NCBI GenBank assembly: GCA_003455235.1
Contig: DMRT01000140.1
Span: 1-15,175 of the forward strand
DNA from: Chitinophagaceae bacterium
Lineage (GTDB): Bacteria; Bacteroidota; Bacteroidia; Chitinophagales; Chitinophagaceae
Length of the DNA: 15,175 bases
Direction of reading: 5' to 3'
The notes under the pieces were generated by a model. That model did not search any database and was not told the DNA's origin. It worked only from the letters and a program-made list of their open reading frames with translations. Both the position numbers and the translations under genes were made by a program. Shown here in pieces: positions 6,562 to 14,108 of this stretch (positions are counted from its first letter, which is position 1; each line of letters begins with the position of its first letter).

Positions 6562-7420
6562 GCTGTATAAAATATTCAAAAAGCCAAGGACATACATCGC
6601 TTTTGGCGCCATCGCCGCCATCATCCTGCTCATCCAGATGGCCCTGCTGGTAAATGGAAAGGAATACCTGCAGTTTGGCCTTGGTTTCCTCGACGACAGT
6701 TTTGAAATACCATACGACAGGATCAGCAACGGATATTGGATCTGCTTTGTTATTCTGAACCTTTTGCTGATTCATGTTCCCATCCTGGTGGCGCTGGTGG
6801 CGGGAGATATTGTATCGGGAGAAGCGAATATGGGAACCCTCCGCCTGATGGTATCAAAGCCCGTCAGCCGTACAGAACTGGTGCTGGCAAAATTCCTGGC
6901 CTCGGTGATCTACGTGATCGCATTGCTTGCCTGGATGGCTTTGATCGCCCTGGCATTAAGTATGCTTTTGTTTGGAACGGGAGATGTGGTGGTGGCCAAG
7001 TCTATGGAACTTCACCAGATTGAGCAGTCGGATGTGTTGTGGAGATATTTTGCTGCTTTTGGTTTTGCCGCACTGGCACTCATCATGGTGGCGTCGTTGT
7101 CGCTGCTGCTGTCCTGTTTGTCGGATAACTCCATCGGCCCCATTGTGGCAACGGTTTGCATCATCATCGTGTGCACACTCATCAGTGAAATGCAGATACC
7201 GCTATATGATAAATACCTGAAGCCTTACCTGTTCACCACCTATATGCTGGGCTGGAAAGGATTTTTTTACATTGCGGTGGATGCCGATGGGCAAACCATC
7301 CGCGGCTCCGTGCAAAACCTGCCTGCCATTTTAAAAAGCATGGGCGTGATTCTTATTTATATTGCCGGGTTTGTTACAACCGCCGTACTGGTATTCCGGA
7401 AAAAAGATATTCTGTCCTGA
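6539..7420 (+). CDS. ABC-2 type transporter permease
   Basis: The 293-aa integral inner-membrane protein is the channel half of the ABC exporter. It begins MWKLLQIELYKIFKKPRTYI, the usual amphipathic elbow helix of ABC-2 permeases. Hydrophobic segments lie at about 19-38, 66-88, 117-145, 170-193, 200-216 and 264-286. The diagnostic segment GDIVSGEANMGTLRLMVSKP followed by VSRTELVLAKF (89-119) is intact; it contacts the ATPase in this family. A roughly 45-residue loop (217-262) before the last helix may face the periplasm. The start at 6539 overlaps the ATPase gene by 23 bp. The next gene starts one base after the stop codon, so the three genes form one operon. Confidence 0.92.
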   Translation: MWKLLQIELYKIFKKPRTYIAFGAIAAIILLIQMALLVNGKEYLQFGLGFLDDSFEIPYDRISNGYWICFVILNLLLIHVPILVALVAGDIVSGEANMGTLRLMVSKPVSRTELVLAKFLASVIYVIALLAWMALIALALSMLLFGTGDVVVAKSMELHQIEQSDVLWRYFAAFGFAALALIMVASLSLLLSCLSDNSIGPIVATVCIIIVCTLISEMQIPLYDKYLKPYLFTTYMLGWKGFFYIAVDADGQTIRGSVQNLPAILKSMGVILIYIAGFVTTAVLVFRKKDILS

Positions 7421-7421
7421 T

Positions 7422-8120
7422 ATGAAAAAAATATTCCCCTTCCTGCTGTTGTGCTTGCTGGTAAGTCCTGCCTTGATTAAGGCGCAGGATGTTCATCAAC
7501 TGGTAGAAAAAGTAAAAGCACGGATTGAAACAGTAAAGGATTATACAGCTTCCGGTAAAATGAAAACCAATGTAAGTTTCCTGAAAGTGCCGCTGGCCAA
7601 TGTGGTGATCTATTTCCGGAGGCCCAACCAGCTTAAGATAAAAAATGAAAAAGGAATTTCCTTTGTTCCGAAGGGCGCTGTCAGCATCAACCTGAATAAT
7701 ATCATCAGCAGCGGATCTTATACGGCGCTGGATGCAGGGCAGGATAAACTGAACAGCATCCCGGTACGGGTGGTGAAGTTGCTGCCATCGGATGAAAATG
7801 CGGAAGTGGTACTGTCAACGTTGTACATTGACGAAGCCCGGCTGGTGATATTGAAAACAAGAACCACCACCCGGGACAACGGAAGTTATGAGCTGGAAAT
7901 GAGTTATGGAAACTACACATCTTACGGACTGCCGGACAAGATCATTTTTTCATTCAACACCAAAGAGTATAAATTGCCCAAGGGAGTAACTTTTGATTTT
8001 GACGATGGGAGCGGTGCCAAACCAGAAAAGGATAAAACAAAGAACCGCAAGGGTCGGGCGGAAATCACCATCCATTCATATACAATCAATAAAGGATTGG
8101 CAGACGATGTATTTAAATAA
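7422..8120 (+). CDS. LolA-like periplasmic outer-membrane lipoprotein-sorting protein
   Basis: The 232-aa product starts with a signal peptide (MKKIFPFLLLCLLVSPALIKAQ, cleavage after about residue 22). The mature part resembles the LolA/LppX/LolB-like fold, an open beta-barrel with a hydrophobic groove: VHQLVEKVKARIETVKDYTA (24-43) is the first helix and strand, PNQLKIKNEKG (68-78) and LYIDEARLVILKTRTTT (134-150) are characteristic strand pairs, followed by YELEMSYGNYTSYGLPDKI. Proteins of this fold carry lipoproteins or lipids across the periplasm. I assign it to the fold rather than to LolA itself because overall similarity to true LolA is weak. The start at 7422 is one base after the permease stop and gives a proper signal peptide; an in-frame ATG at 7362 would lie inside the permease gene. 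The lysine-rich patch at 200-212 is an unusual insertion. Confidence 0.75.
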   Translation: MKKIFPFLLLCLLVSPALIKAQDVHQLVEKVKARIETVKDYTASGKMKTNVSFLKVPLANVVIYFRRPNQLKIKNEKGISFVPKGAVSINLNNIISSGSYTALDAGQDKLNSIPVRVVKLLPSDENAEVVLSTLYIDEARLVILKTRTTTRDNGSYELEMSYGNYTSYGLPDKIIFSFNTKEYKLPKGVTFDFDDGSGAKPEKDKTKNRKGRAEITIHSYTINKGLADDVFK

Positions 8121-8128
8121 CCGGCCTT

Positions 8129-9229
8129 TTATTCAGGCATGTCGCTGATCTTTTCATCCACGGCGTTGCGCAAAACAGAGGCGCTTATTTTCTTGAGTGG
8201 ATTTTTGTACTGGTCATCGTATTCTTTTCTTCCAACAAAAATGTCGATGCATTTATAGATGGCTTCCCGGAACGAAGATTCATCTGCCTTGCCCTGCCCG
8301 GCTATATCGAATGCCACGCCGTGATCGGGTGATGTGCGTACGCCTGGTAATCCGGCTGTATAGTTCACGCCTTCACCGATGGCCAGTGATTTGAAAGGAA
8401 TCAGGCCCTGGTCGTGGTACATGGCCAGCACCGCATCAAATTTTTCGTGCTGTCCCCGGGCAAAAAATGCGTCAGATGAATACGGGCCAAAACAAAAAAC
8501 ATCCCGGTGCTTGGCTTCCTTGATGGCGGGCTTGATGATCTCTTCTTCTTCTTTACCGATGAGGCCTTCGTCGCCTGCATGCGGGTTCAATCCGAGTACG
8601 GCAATCCTTGGTTTGTTGATATTAAAATCCCGCTTCAGTGAATTATTGATTACGTGCAGTTTGCTGATGATGGCTTCTTTGGTTATTTTCTGTGCCACTT
8701 CTTTCACCGGCAGGTGTTCGGTAAGGAGGGCTACCCGCATGTTTTCTGCAATCATCATCATGGCTACATCCTGCACATTGTACAGGCTTTTCAGGTACGG
8801 CGTATGCCCGGTAAAACTGAATTGCTGCGATTGGGTGTTGTTCTTGTGAATGGGGGCGGTAACCAGTCCGTCGATTTTGTTTTCTTTCAGCGCCTGTGCC
8901 GCCGCCACCAGGCTTTTAACGGCGTACTGTCCGCCGGTATCATTCAATATGCCCGGATTGATATTAATTTCTTCTTCCCAGCAATTGTATAGATTGAGTT
9001 GTTTGTGGTTGATTCGGCCCAGGTCTTTCACACTCATAAAGTTCAGGTTGTATCCTGAAAGACCTTTCCGGTAAAAATTCAGCACTTTATTATTGGCAAA
9101 TATTACGGGCGTGCAGATGTCCAGTATCCGGTTATCGCCCAGGGTTTTTATCAGTAGTTCAATACCAATTCCGTTAATGTCTCCGCAGGTAAGCCCGATC
9201 ACGGGTTTGTGTTCAGTAATGGCGCTCAT
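8129..9229 (-). CDS. pdxA: 4-hydroxythreonine-4-phosphate dehydrogenase PdxA
   Basis: PdxA performs the NAD-dependent oxidation of 4-phosphohydroxy-L-threonine in the DXP-dependent route to pyridoxal phosphate, in the cytosol. The 366-aa length is slightly above the usual roughly 330. Every ligand known from the E. coli enzyme is present at an offset of +6: substrate-contacting H142-T143 in FTGHTPYL, metal ligands H172 (TEHLPV), H217 (NPHAGDEG) and H272 (MYHDQGLIPFK), and K280, N289 and R298. The start region KPVIGLTCGDINGIG matches the family's opening TxGDPxGIG with asparagine in place of proline. The gene is a single unit on the minus strand. It ends 8 nt from the LolA-like gene, tail to tail, and has no other pyridoxine genes beside it. 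I see no clear promoter in the 112 bp upstream. Confidence 0.97.
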   Translation of the reverse strand: MSAITEHKPVIGLTCGDINGIGIELLIKTLGDNRILDICTPVIFANNKVLNFYRKGLSGYNLNFMSVKDLGRINHKQLNLYNCWEEEININPGILNDTGGQYAVKSLVAAAQALKENKIDGLVTAPIHKNNTQSQQFSFTGHTPYLKSLYNVQDVAMMMIAENMRVALLTEHLPVKEVAQKITKEAIISKLHVINNSLKRDFNINKPRIAVLGLNPHAGDEGLIGKEEEEIIKPAIKEAKHRDVFCFGPYSSDAFFARGQHEKFDAVLAMYHDQGLIPFKSLAIGEGVNYTAGLPGVRTSPDHGVAFDIAGQGKADESSFREAIYKCIDIFVGRKEYDDQYKNPLKKISASVLRNAVDEKISDMPE

Positions 9230-9287
9230 GAGTGTGGTGTTAAAGGGTAAAAATACAATTTATTGAATTAACCCGGCGGTAGGAAAA

Positions 9288-9318
9288 CAACAAGGCAGTC
9301 AATTGACTGCCTTTGTTG
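9288..9318 (-). terminator. Intrinsic terminator of the T9SS cargo gene
   Basis: A perfect 20-bp palindrome at 9293-9312 (left half AGGCAGTCAA) is extended by A9292-T9313 and, after a one-base bulge (9314), by CAAC/GTTG outer pairs (9288-9291 with 9315-9318). On the minus strand the stem is followed by a T-rich tract (TTTTCC). It lies about 25 nt after the stop of the secreted protein gene ending at 9342 and upstream of the pdxA start, so it should insulate pdxA. The 5'-most loop is minimal because the palindrome has no natural spacer. Confidence 0.75.
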
Positions 9319-9341
9319 TATTTATTATGGGGGTTAGTAAA

Positions 9342-11399
9342 CTACTGTTTGAGGAGGCGGATGGTTTTTGGCGGTTCGCCCTGGGTATATACCGTTACAT
9401 GGTATGTTCCTTTTGCCAGCCGGAAAGTATTCAGCGGAACCTGGTTGATACCCGGGATCAGCTGTGCCGCTTGTGTCCGTAACACCCTTCCGGTGAAGTC
9501 GCTGATCACAATATTCACCTGCAGTTTTTCAAATGCATTCATCTTCAGAACCGCATTGTCGTTCATTACGGGATTGGGTGAAATATTCACGATATCCATG
9601 CCCTTGATCTTATGTATAAGGGAAATGATATTGCTGTATGTTGCTTTTGCATCCACATCAATGATCTTAATGCGGTAATAGTTGATGCCGTTTTCCGGCT
9701 GTGCATCCGTATAATCAAATGGCTGGGCGCATCGTGCCTGGCTGGCGGTAAGGCTGTGGATGGTGCTGAAATGCTGCCCATCGGTGCTTCGCTGTATTTC
9801 AAACGTTACGCTGGCCGACGAGCAATTGGCTTTCCAGTTGAGCAGGTGTTTTCCATCCTGCGGTATTCCTTTGAAATATTCCATGTTGATGGGCAACACA
9901 CTCACAGGTGCACTGGTGATATAGAAGCCGGAGAAACTGGTTACCGGAACCATTACTTCCCACCAGCTGCGGGTGGCGTTCCAGGTTACGGTTAATCCGC
10001 TGGTAGCGGTTGTAAAATCCTGCGAAGGGCCTGTATAGTTGGTGGGGTTGGTACCCGTACCATGAAACTGCCTTAACAGCAGGTTGCTGATACCGGTTGC
10101 ATCGGCCGGGCCGGTCGGTAATAACTTATATCCACTGTCGGTTGCCTTGGTATTATAATTATTGAATTCCGACTGCTTATAATAAAGCGTGATGTTTGCG
10201 GTGCTGGTGGCAGGATAAGGATTAAGAAATGGATCGATATCATATTTCCTGGCCAGGTACAGGGAAGAGCTGCCCATTTTGTTGGCGCCGGTATCCACCT
10301 TCACACAGGTATTGATTACATTGGAGACAGGAGAGCCGCCGGCCGGTAAAATGTTGGCAATGATATTACAATTGCCATCCCGGTAATTGGTTCCAGATCC
10401 TGATACACTGATGTTCTGGCATATTTGAGCTCCGCCGGGTGTTCCCGCCAGGATGTATGATGCAGGATCAATGGTTACCGTTACCGTGGTATTGCCTGTT
10501 TGTCCGTTCGAAACATTGGTAGCACTAACGGTATATGTGGTGGTAACTGCCGGGGTTGCCGTTACGGTGGCACCGCTGGTGGTGTTCAGCCCTGTAGCGG
10601 GCGACCAGGTGAAATTAATAACATCCGGAGTAAAGCGGTAAGCATTTGGCATGCCGCTCCAGGTGGTGGTATTATTTCTTCCCGTGGAAACCGAAGCAAC
10701 GGTTCCGGTACTGTTTTCTACTCCCTGTGCTTTGTTAAGCGTGGTATTGGTGCAACTGGTTGTGTGAATCTCCACCACGTTGGTGGTTTCATATAAAATA
10801 ACCTGCACATTGGCGGTGGCTGTACCACTGATGAATTTAAGATTGCTGTAGTCAATTACAAATTTTCTGTTGGGAGAAGAACCCACCAGGAAATACTGCA
10901 GTGCTGCTGCCGTGGAAGCTCCCCTGAAGTCAAGGTCGCAGGTAATGGCATGAATCACATTGTTGGGTGCACCGGCAGCAGGCAATGCCACACCAAAACC
11001 GGTGGCAGTGGAGTTGGAGCTTCCCAGTCCGATCCATCCATTGGTGCTTATGTTTACAGCGTTAAATGTATTGCCGTAAAAGCGAAAAGTAAAGGGTAAG
11101 GTAATGTTGTCCCAACGGCCGTCGTCGTAGTTACCAAAGCTTAACGGCTCCAGGTAAGGCGTTCCGCCATTGTATGTACCCAGTTGGTCCACCAGAATAT
11201 TTGTTGCAAAAAATGTGGGATCATAAGGGTTGTTGGTAATGGCCGAAGTGGTATAACTGACGGGTGTGGCCGAAGCAGTAATGCTCACGGAATTTCCCGA
11301 ACAAATAGTGGCACTGGCCGGGTTGGTGGTAACGGTAAGCTGGGCAAACGACATTCCCGCCAGGCAAACCATTGCCAAAATCAAGCAGAGTTTTTTCAT
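9342..11399 (-). CDS. Large secreted protein with T9SS C-terminal sorting domain
   Basis: This 685-aa protein is exported and probably released or attached at the cell surface through the type IX secretion system. A signal peptide (MKKLCLILAMVCLAGMSFAQ) sets the start at 11399; an in-frame ATG at 11468 would add 23 residues that hide it. Then follow an Ig-like strand block (about 21-45, PASATICSGNSVSIT) and a region at about 85-258 with LPFTFRFYGNTFNAVNISTNGWIGLGS and AITCDLD, resembling nidogen-like modules. A PKD/Ig-like segment lies at about 262-311 (FTWSPATGL to TTYTVSATNVSNGQTG). A unique middle part (312-500) is followed by a fibronectin-like domain (about 503-593, MEYFKG ... NWKANCSSASVTFEIQRSTDGQHF). 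The sorting domain is at about 604-685 (ISPNP...), ending LLKQ. It is a long, T/S/N-rich adhesin-like or binding protein with no catalytic motif that I can see. Confidence 0.88.
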   Translation of the reverse strand: MKKLCLILAMVCLAGMSFAQLTVTTNPASATICSGNSVSITASATPVSYTTSAITNNPYDPTFFATNILVDQLGTYNGGTPYLEPLSFGNYDDGRWDNITLPFTFRFYGNTFNAVNISTNGWIGLGSSNSTATGFGVALPAAGAPNNVIHAITCDLDFRGASTAAALQYFLVGSSPNRKFVIDYSNLKFISGTATANVQVILYETTNVVEIHTTSCTNTTLNKAQGVENSTGTVASVSTGRNNTTTWSGMPNAYRFTPDVINFTWSPATGLNTTSGATVTATPAVTTTYTVSATNVSNGQTGNTTVTVTIDPASYILAGTPGGAQICQNISVSGSGTNYRDGNCNIIANILPAGGSPVSNVINTCVKVDTGANKMGSSSLYLARKYDIDPFLNPYPATSTANITLYYKQSEFNNYNTKATDSGYKLLPTGPADATGISNLLLRQFHGTGTNPTNYTGPSQDFTTATSGLTVTWNATRSWWEVMVPVTSFSGFYITSAPVSVLPINMEYFKGIPQDGKHLLNWKANCSSASVTFEIQRSTDGQHFSTIHSLTASQARCAQPFDYTDAQPENGINYYRIKIIDVDAKATYSNIISLIHKIKGMDIVNISPNPVMNDNAVLKMNAFEKLQVNIVISDFTGRVLRTQAAQLIPGINQVPLNTFRLAKGTYHVTVYTQGEPPKTIRLLKQ

Positions 11400-11762
11400 A
11401 CAATTTTGGATTTCTCTATTGCGTACAAACGGTGAATACCTCAAAATATTGTAGTAGGGTTTGTACATGCCCGTTCAACAGCATTCCATATCAGCAAACG
11501 GTAATATGAGGGCGGGGCGGATTTAAAAACGCCCCCAAAATGATGAATTCCGCTACAAAAAAAGCCGGTTAAAACGAGAAAACTACCTGAAAAACAGGGT
11601 AAAACATACGTGGTAGAAACCCTACGCAGGAATTAGTAGTAGCTTTTCAGGGTATTGTAGAAAAAAAATTACAATTTTCTCTATCATAAAACAATTTAGA
11701 ATTCCCTTTTACGTTTTCAACAAGAAGCTAACCCCTTTAAAATCAGCAAATCCAAAATCGAG
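11400..11762. other. 363-bp intergenic region between two divergent T9SS genes
   Basis: No coding sequence is evident. The region should carry promoters for both divergent genes. It contains a pair of 8-bp inverted arms GTACAAAC/GTTTGTAC (11423-11430 and 11459-11466), a 9-bp inverted match GTAGGGTTT/AAACCCTAC at 11454-11462 and 11617-11625, a direct repeat TATTGTAG (11447-11454 and 11653-11660), and a GC hairpin at 11514-11535 (GGGGCG/CGCCCC). The last 100 bp are very AT-rich. I see no clear minus-strand promoter match. Confidence 0.55.
11710..11717 (+). promoter_or_regulatory. Possible -7 element upstream of the metallopeptidase gene
   Basis: TACGTTTT is one base from the TAnnTTTG consensus and repeats the TTTACGTTT context of the receptor promoter. 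It lies 45 nt before the ATG at 11763. No -33 match stands at a suitable distance, so this is a weak call. Confidence 0.35.
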
Positions 11763-14081
11763 ATGAAAAGCAAACTCTACTTTTTAACTGCCCTATTGTT
11801 CCTGAGCCAACTTACTGTTGCCCAGAATTTTAATCCTACTGAGGCGCAAGGTACCACCGGTAACAGCGGTACAGGTATCAACATCGACGTGGTATATACA
11901 CGTTGCGACTGGAATATGAATCCCACTGCCAGCAAAGTTGTTGCAGGAACCATTACTACTTATTTCAAAACAATCACAGCGAACGTAAATACGCTGAGCT
12001 TTGATCTGAATAAAACTTCTTTCAATAATGGTTCCTTGATTGTGACCTATCATGGAAGCAACTGTACAAAATCATTTCCGGCCTCCGGGAATGTAAATAT
12101 TTTAAATATCACATTGCCATCAACCATTGTTGCCAGCGGCACGCTTGATTCAATCAGCATTGCCTATTCCGGAACACCACCAGCCGTATCTGGCCAGGCC
12201 GAAGGATATCAACGTAAGCAGGATGGAAACCTCAACTGGTATCATTACACATTGTCGGAGTCGTATGAGGACAAAGACTGGTGGCCATGTAAAGCCGATA
12301 TGCAGGACAAGATTGATTCGATGGACATTAATGTAACAGTTCCCTGGACAGGCACCGATACTTTTTGGGTAGCTGCTCCGGGTAAGTTGATCGATTCCGC
12401 CATCAATGCCGGAACACGTACATTCAAATACAAGCATCGTTATCCCATAGCCTCTTACCTGGTTGCCCTGGGCATTGCCAAATACAAAAGATACTATCGC
12501 GGCACCGTTAATATTAATGGAACTAATGTGCCGGTTGTATATTATATATTCCCCGACATGGCTGCCGGTACGGTTACCACAGCACTCAGCCGGATGGATG
12601 TTTCTAAAACCGAACTGGTGGAGTTCAGTAATAAATACGGACCCTACCCCTTTGCCAACGAAAAACACGGGTATTACCAGTTTGGCTGGGGCGGTAGTAT
12701 GGAGCATCAGACTTTTTCGGCCATGAGTTCAGGTAGTATGACAAGCTGGTCGGTGATCGCACACGAACTGGGTCACCAATGGTGGGGCGATAAGGTTTCT
12801 TTCGGAACCTGGAACCACCTGTGGCTGGCAGAAGGATTTGCAAAATATTCAGAAGTACTGGCAGCCGAACTGATCCCTGCGATCGGTGTAACGCCGGCTT
12901 CTCATTTATCAAGTGTAAAAACAACAGCAAGGTCAACCAATGCCACACCGGTTTTATTAAGTGCGGCTAGCATTGCCAATTCAAATACCATCTGGACAAC
13001 CAACAACGACAACGCCGTTTATCAACGCGGTTGTATGATCGTTTCCATGCTGCGGTCATTACTGGGCGATGCCAAATTCTTCCAGGGTTGCCGCGATTAC
13101 CAGGCCGATCCGCTGCTGGCTTATAAATCTGCCACTACTGCCGATCTGCAAAGGAACATGGAAAACCAGATGTCGGGTGTAAGTCTTACCCCATTCTTTA
13201 ACGCATGGGTGAACGGATCCGGAACACCGAGCTATACAGGTAATTATTATATATCAGGCAAAACCATCCAGCTGCGGTTAACACAAACGATGAGCCCGGT
13301 TGGAAATCCGTTTATGCCGATGCCGGTGGTTGTTAAGATCGCCAACTCGGGCGGTACCATCGATACCAGCGTGGTGATCTATCATCACACACAGACACAG
13401 CTTGCTTATGCAGGGCTGCCGGTGGAAGGTGTTGGACCGGTGGGTAACGATTTTATCACCTATACGCTTTCTTTTACACCGGTTACCGTTACGGTTGACC
13501 CGGATAACAAAACCATGGCTACCGGTACATTAACATCCGTGGGGTCTCCGCTGAATGCGAGCATCCTCGATTTCTCAGTAAGCAAAACAGCTTTTGGAAA
13601 CCAACTAAGCCTGCTGCTGAATGCCAACGAACCGGCCGACAAAGTAGTACTGCTGAAGAGCGAGAACGGAATTGATTTCACAGAAGCCGGCATCATGACT
13701 ACCATCAATGGCCAGGCAAACAACTTCCGGTTCACCGATGTACTTCCCTATTCGAAAGTAACTTTTTACCGGGCTAAGATTTATGCCGGTAACAACATAC
13801 ACTATTCATCCATCATCAAAGTTCAGGAACCGGGTAAAAACAACCTGGTGATTTCGCCCAACCCGGCTACCGATGTGGTAAACATCAGCTTTGCCAATCC
13901 TGCCAAAGAAAAAGTAACGATCCGGGTGGTGAATGCCGATGGTAAAGTGGTGATTGAATCAGCAACCAATAACAACTTCATACATTACGATATCAGCAAC
14001 CTGCCTGCAGGCATGTACGTAACACAGGTCATTCAGAATGGCCAGGTGTCGGCTACCGGCAGGTTTGTAGTGAATCAGTAA
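11763..14081 (+). CDS. Secreted M1-family metallopeptidase with T9SS sorting domain
   Basis: This 772-aa zinc aminopeptidase-like protein would remove N-terminal residues from peptides outside the cell. After a signal peptide (1-21, ending TVAQ) comes the beta-rich N-terminal domain. The catalytic domain shows zinc ligands H334 and H338 in [10 protein letters not shown] with catalytic E335, the third ligand E357 in [12 protein letters not shown], and the catalytic-tyrosine region NAVYQRG (Y420). The exopeptidase motif, usually GAMEN, reads GSMEH (311-315), as in other M1 subgroups. The peptidase part ends near 485. A C-terminal region follows with a fibronectin-like stretch (about 600-688) and the T9SS domain (about 697-772, [14 protein letters not shown] ... 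GRFVVNQ). The long helical C-terminal domain of aminopeptidase N is absent, so this is a short M1 type. Substrate preference is not predictable. It may be co-transcribed with the next gene, 27 nt downstream. Confidence 0.92.
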   Translation: MKSKLYFLTALLFLSQLTVAQNFNPTEAQGTTGNSGTGINIDVVYTRCDWNMNPTASKVVAGTITTYFKTITANVNTLSFDLNKTSFNNGSLIVTYHGSNCTKSFPASGNVNILNITLPSTIVASGTLDSISIAYSGTPPAVSGQAEGYQRKQDGNLNWYHYTLSESYEDKDWWPCKADMQDKIDSMDINVTVPWTGTDTFWVAAPGKLIDSAINAGTRTFKYKHRYPIASYLVALGIAKYKRYYRGTVNINGTNVPVVYYIFPDMAAGTVTTALSRMDVSKTELVEFSNKYGPYPFANEKHGYYQFGWGGSMEHQTFSAMSSGSMTSWSVIAHELGHQWWGDKVSFGTWNHLWLAEGFAKYSEVLAAELIPAIGVTPASHLSSVKTTARSTNATPVLLSAASIANSNTIWTTNNDNAVYQRGCMIVSMLRSLLGDAKFFQGCRDYQADPLLAYKSATTADLQRNMENQMSGVSLTPFFNAWVNGSGTPSYTGNYYISGKTIQLRLTQTMSPVGNPFMPMPVVVKIANSGGTIDTSVVIYHHTQTQLAYAGLPVEGVGPVGNDFITYTLSFTPVTVTVDPDNKTMATGTLTSVGSPLNASILDFSVSKTAFGNQLSLLLNANEPADKVVLLKSENGIDFTEAGIMTTINGQANNFRFTDVLPYSKVTFYRAKIYAGNNIHYSSIIKVQEPGKNNLVISPNPATDVVNISFANPAKEKVTIRVVNADGKVVIESATNNNFIHYDISNLPAGMYVTQVIQNGQVSATGRFVVNQ

Positions 14082-14108
14082 GTGTGAAGCATTGTAATAT
14101 CCTCTAAA

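Noticed and set aside
9293..9312. Perfect 20-bp palindrome as a phage or integrase attachment or operator site
   Set aside because: Its position just after a stop codon, the extended stem and the T-rich minus-strand flank fit a terminator better, and no mobile gene is near.
10453..10796. Plus-strand open frames within the secreted protein gene
   Set aside because: They are shadows of the long minus-strand frame, whose signal peptide, domains and sorting tail are coherent.
11514..11535. GC hairpin GGGGCG/CGCCCC as a terminator
   Set aside because: It has only 6 bp and no T-run, and it lies between divergent genes where neither transcript ends.
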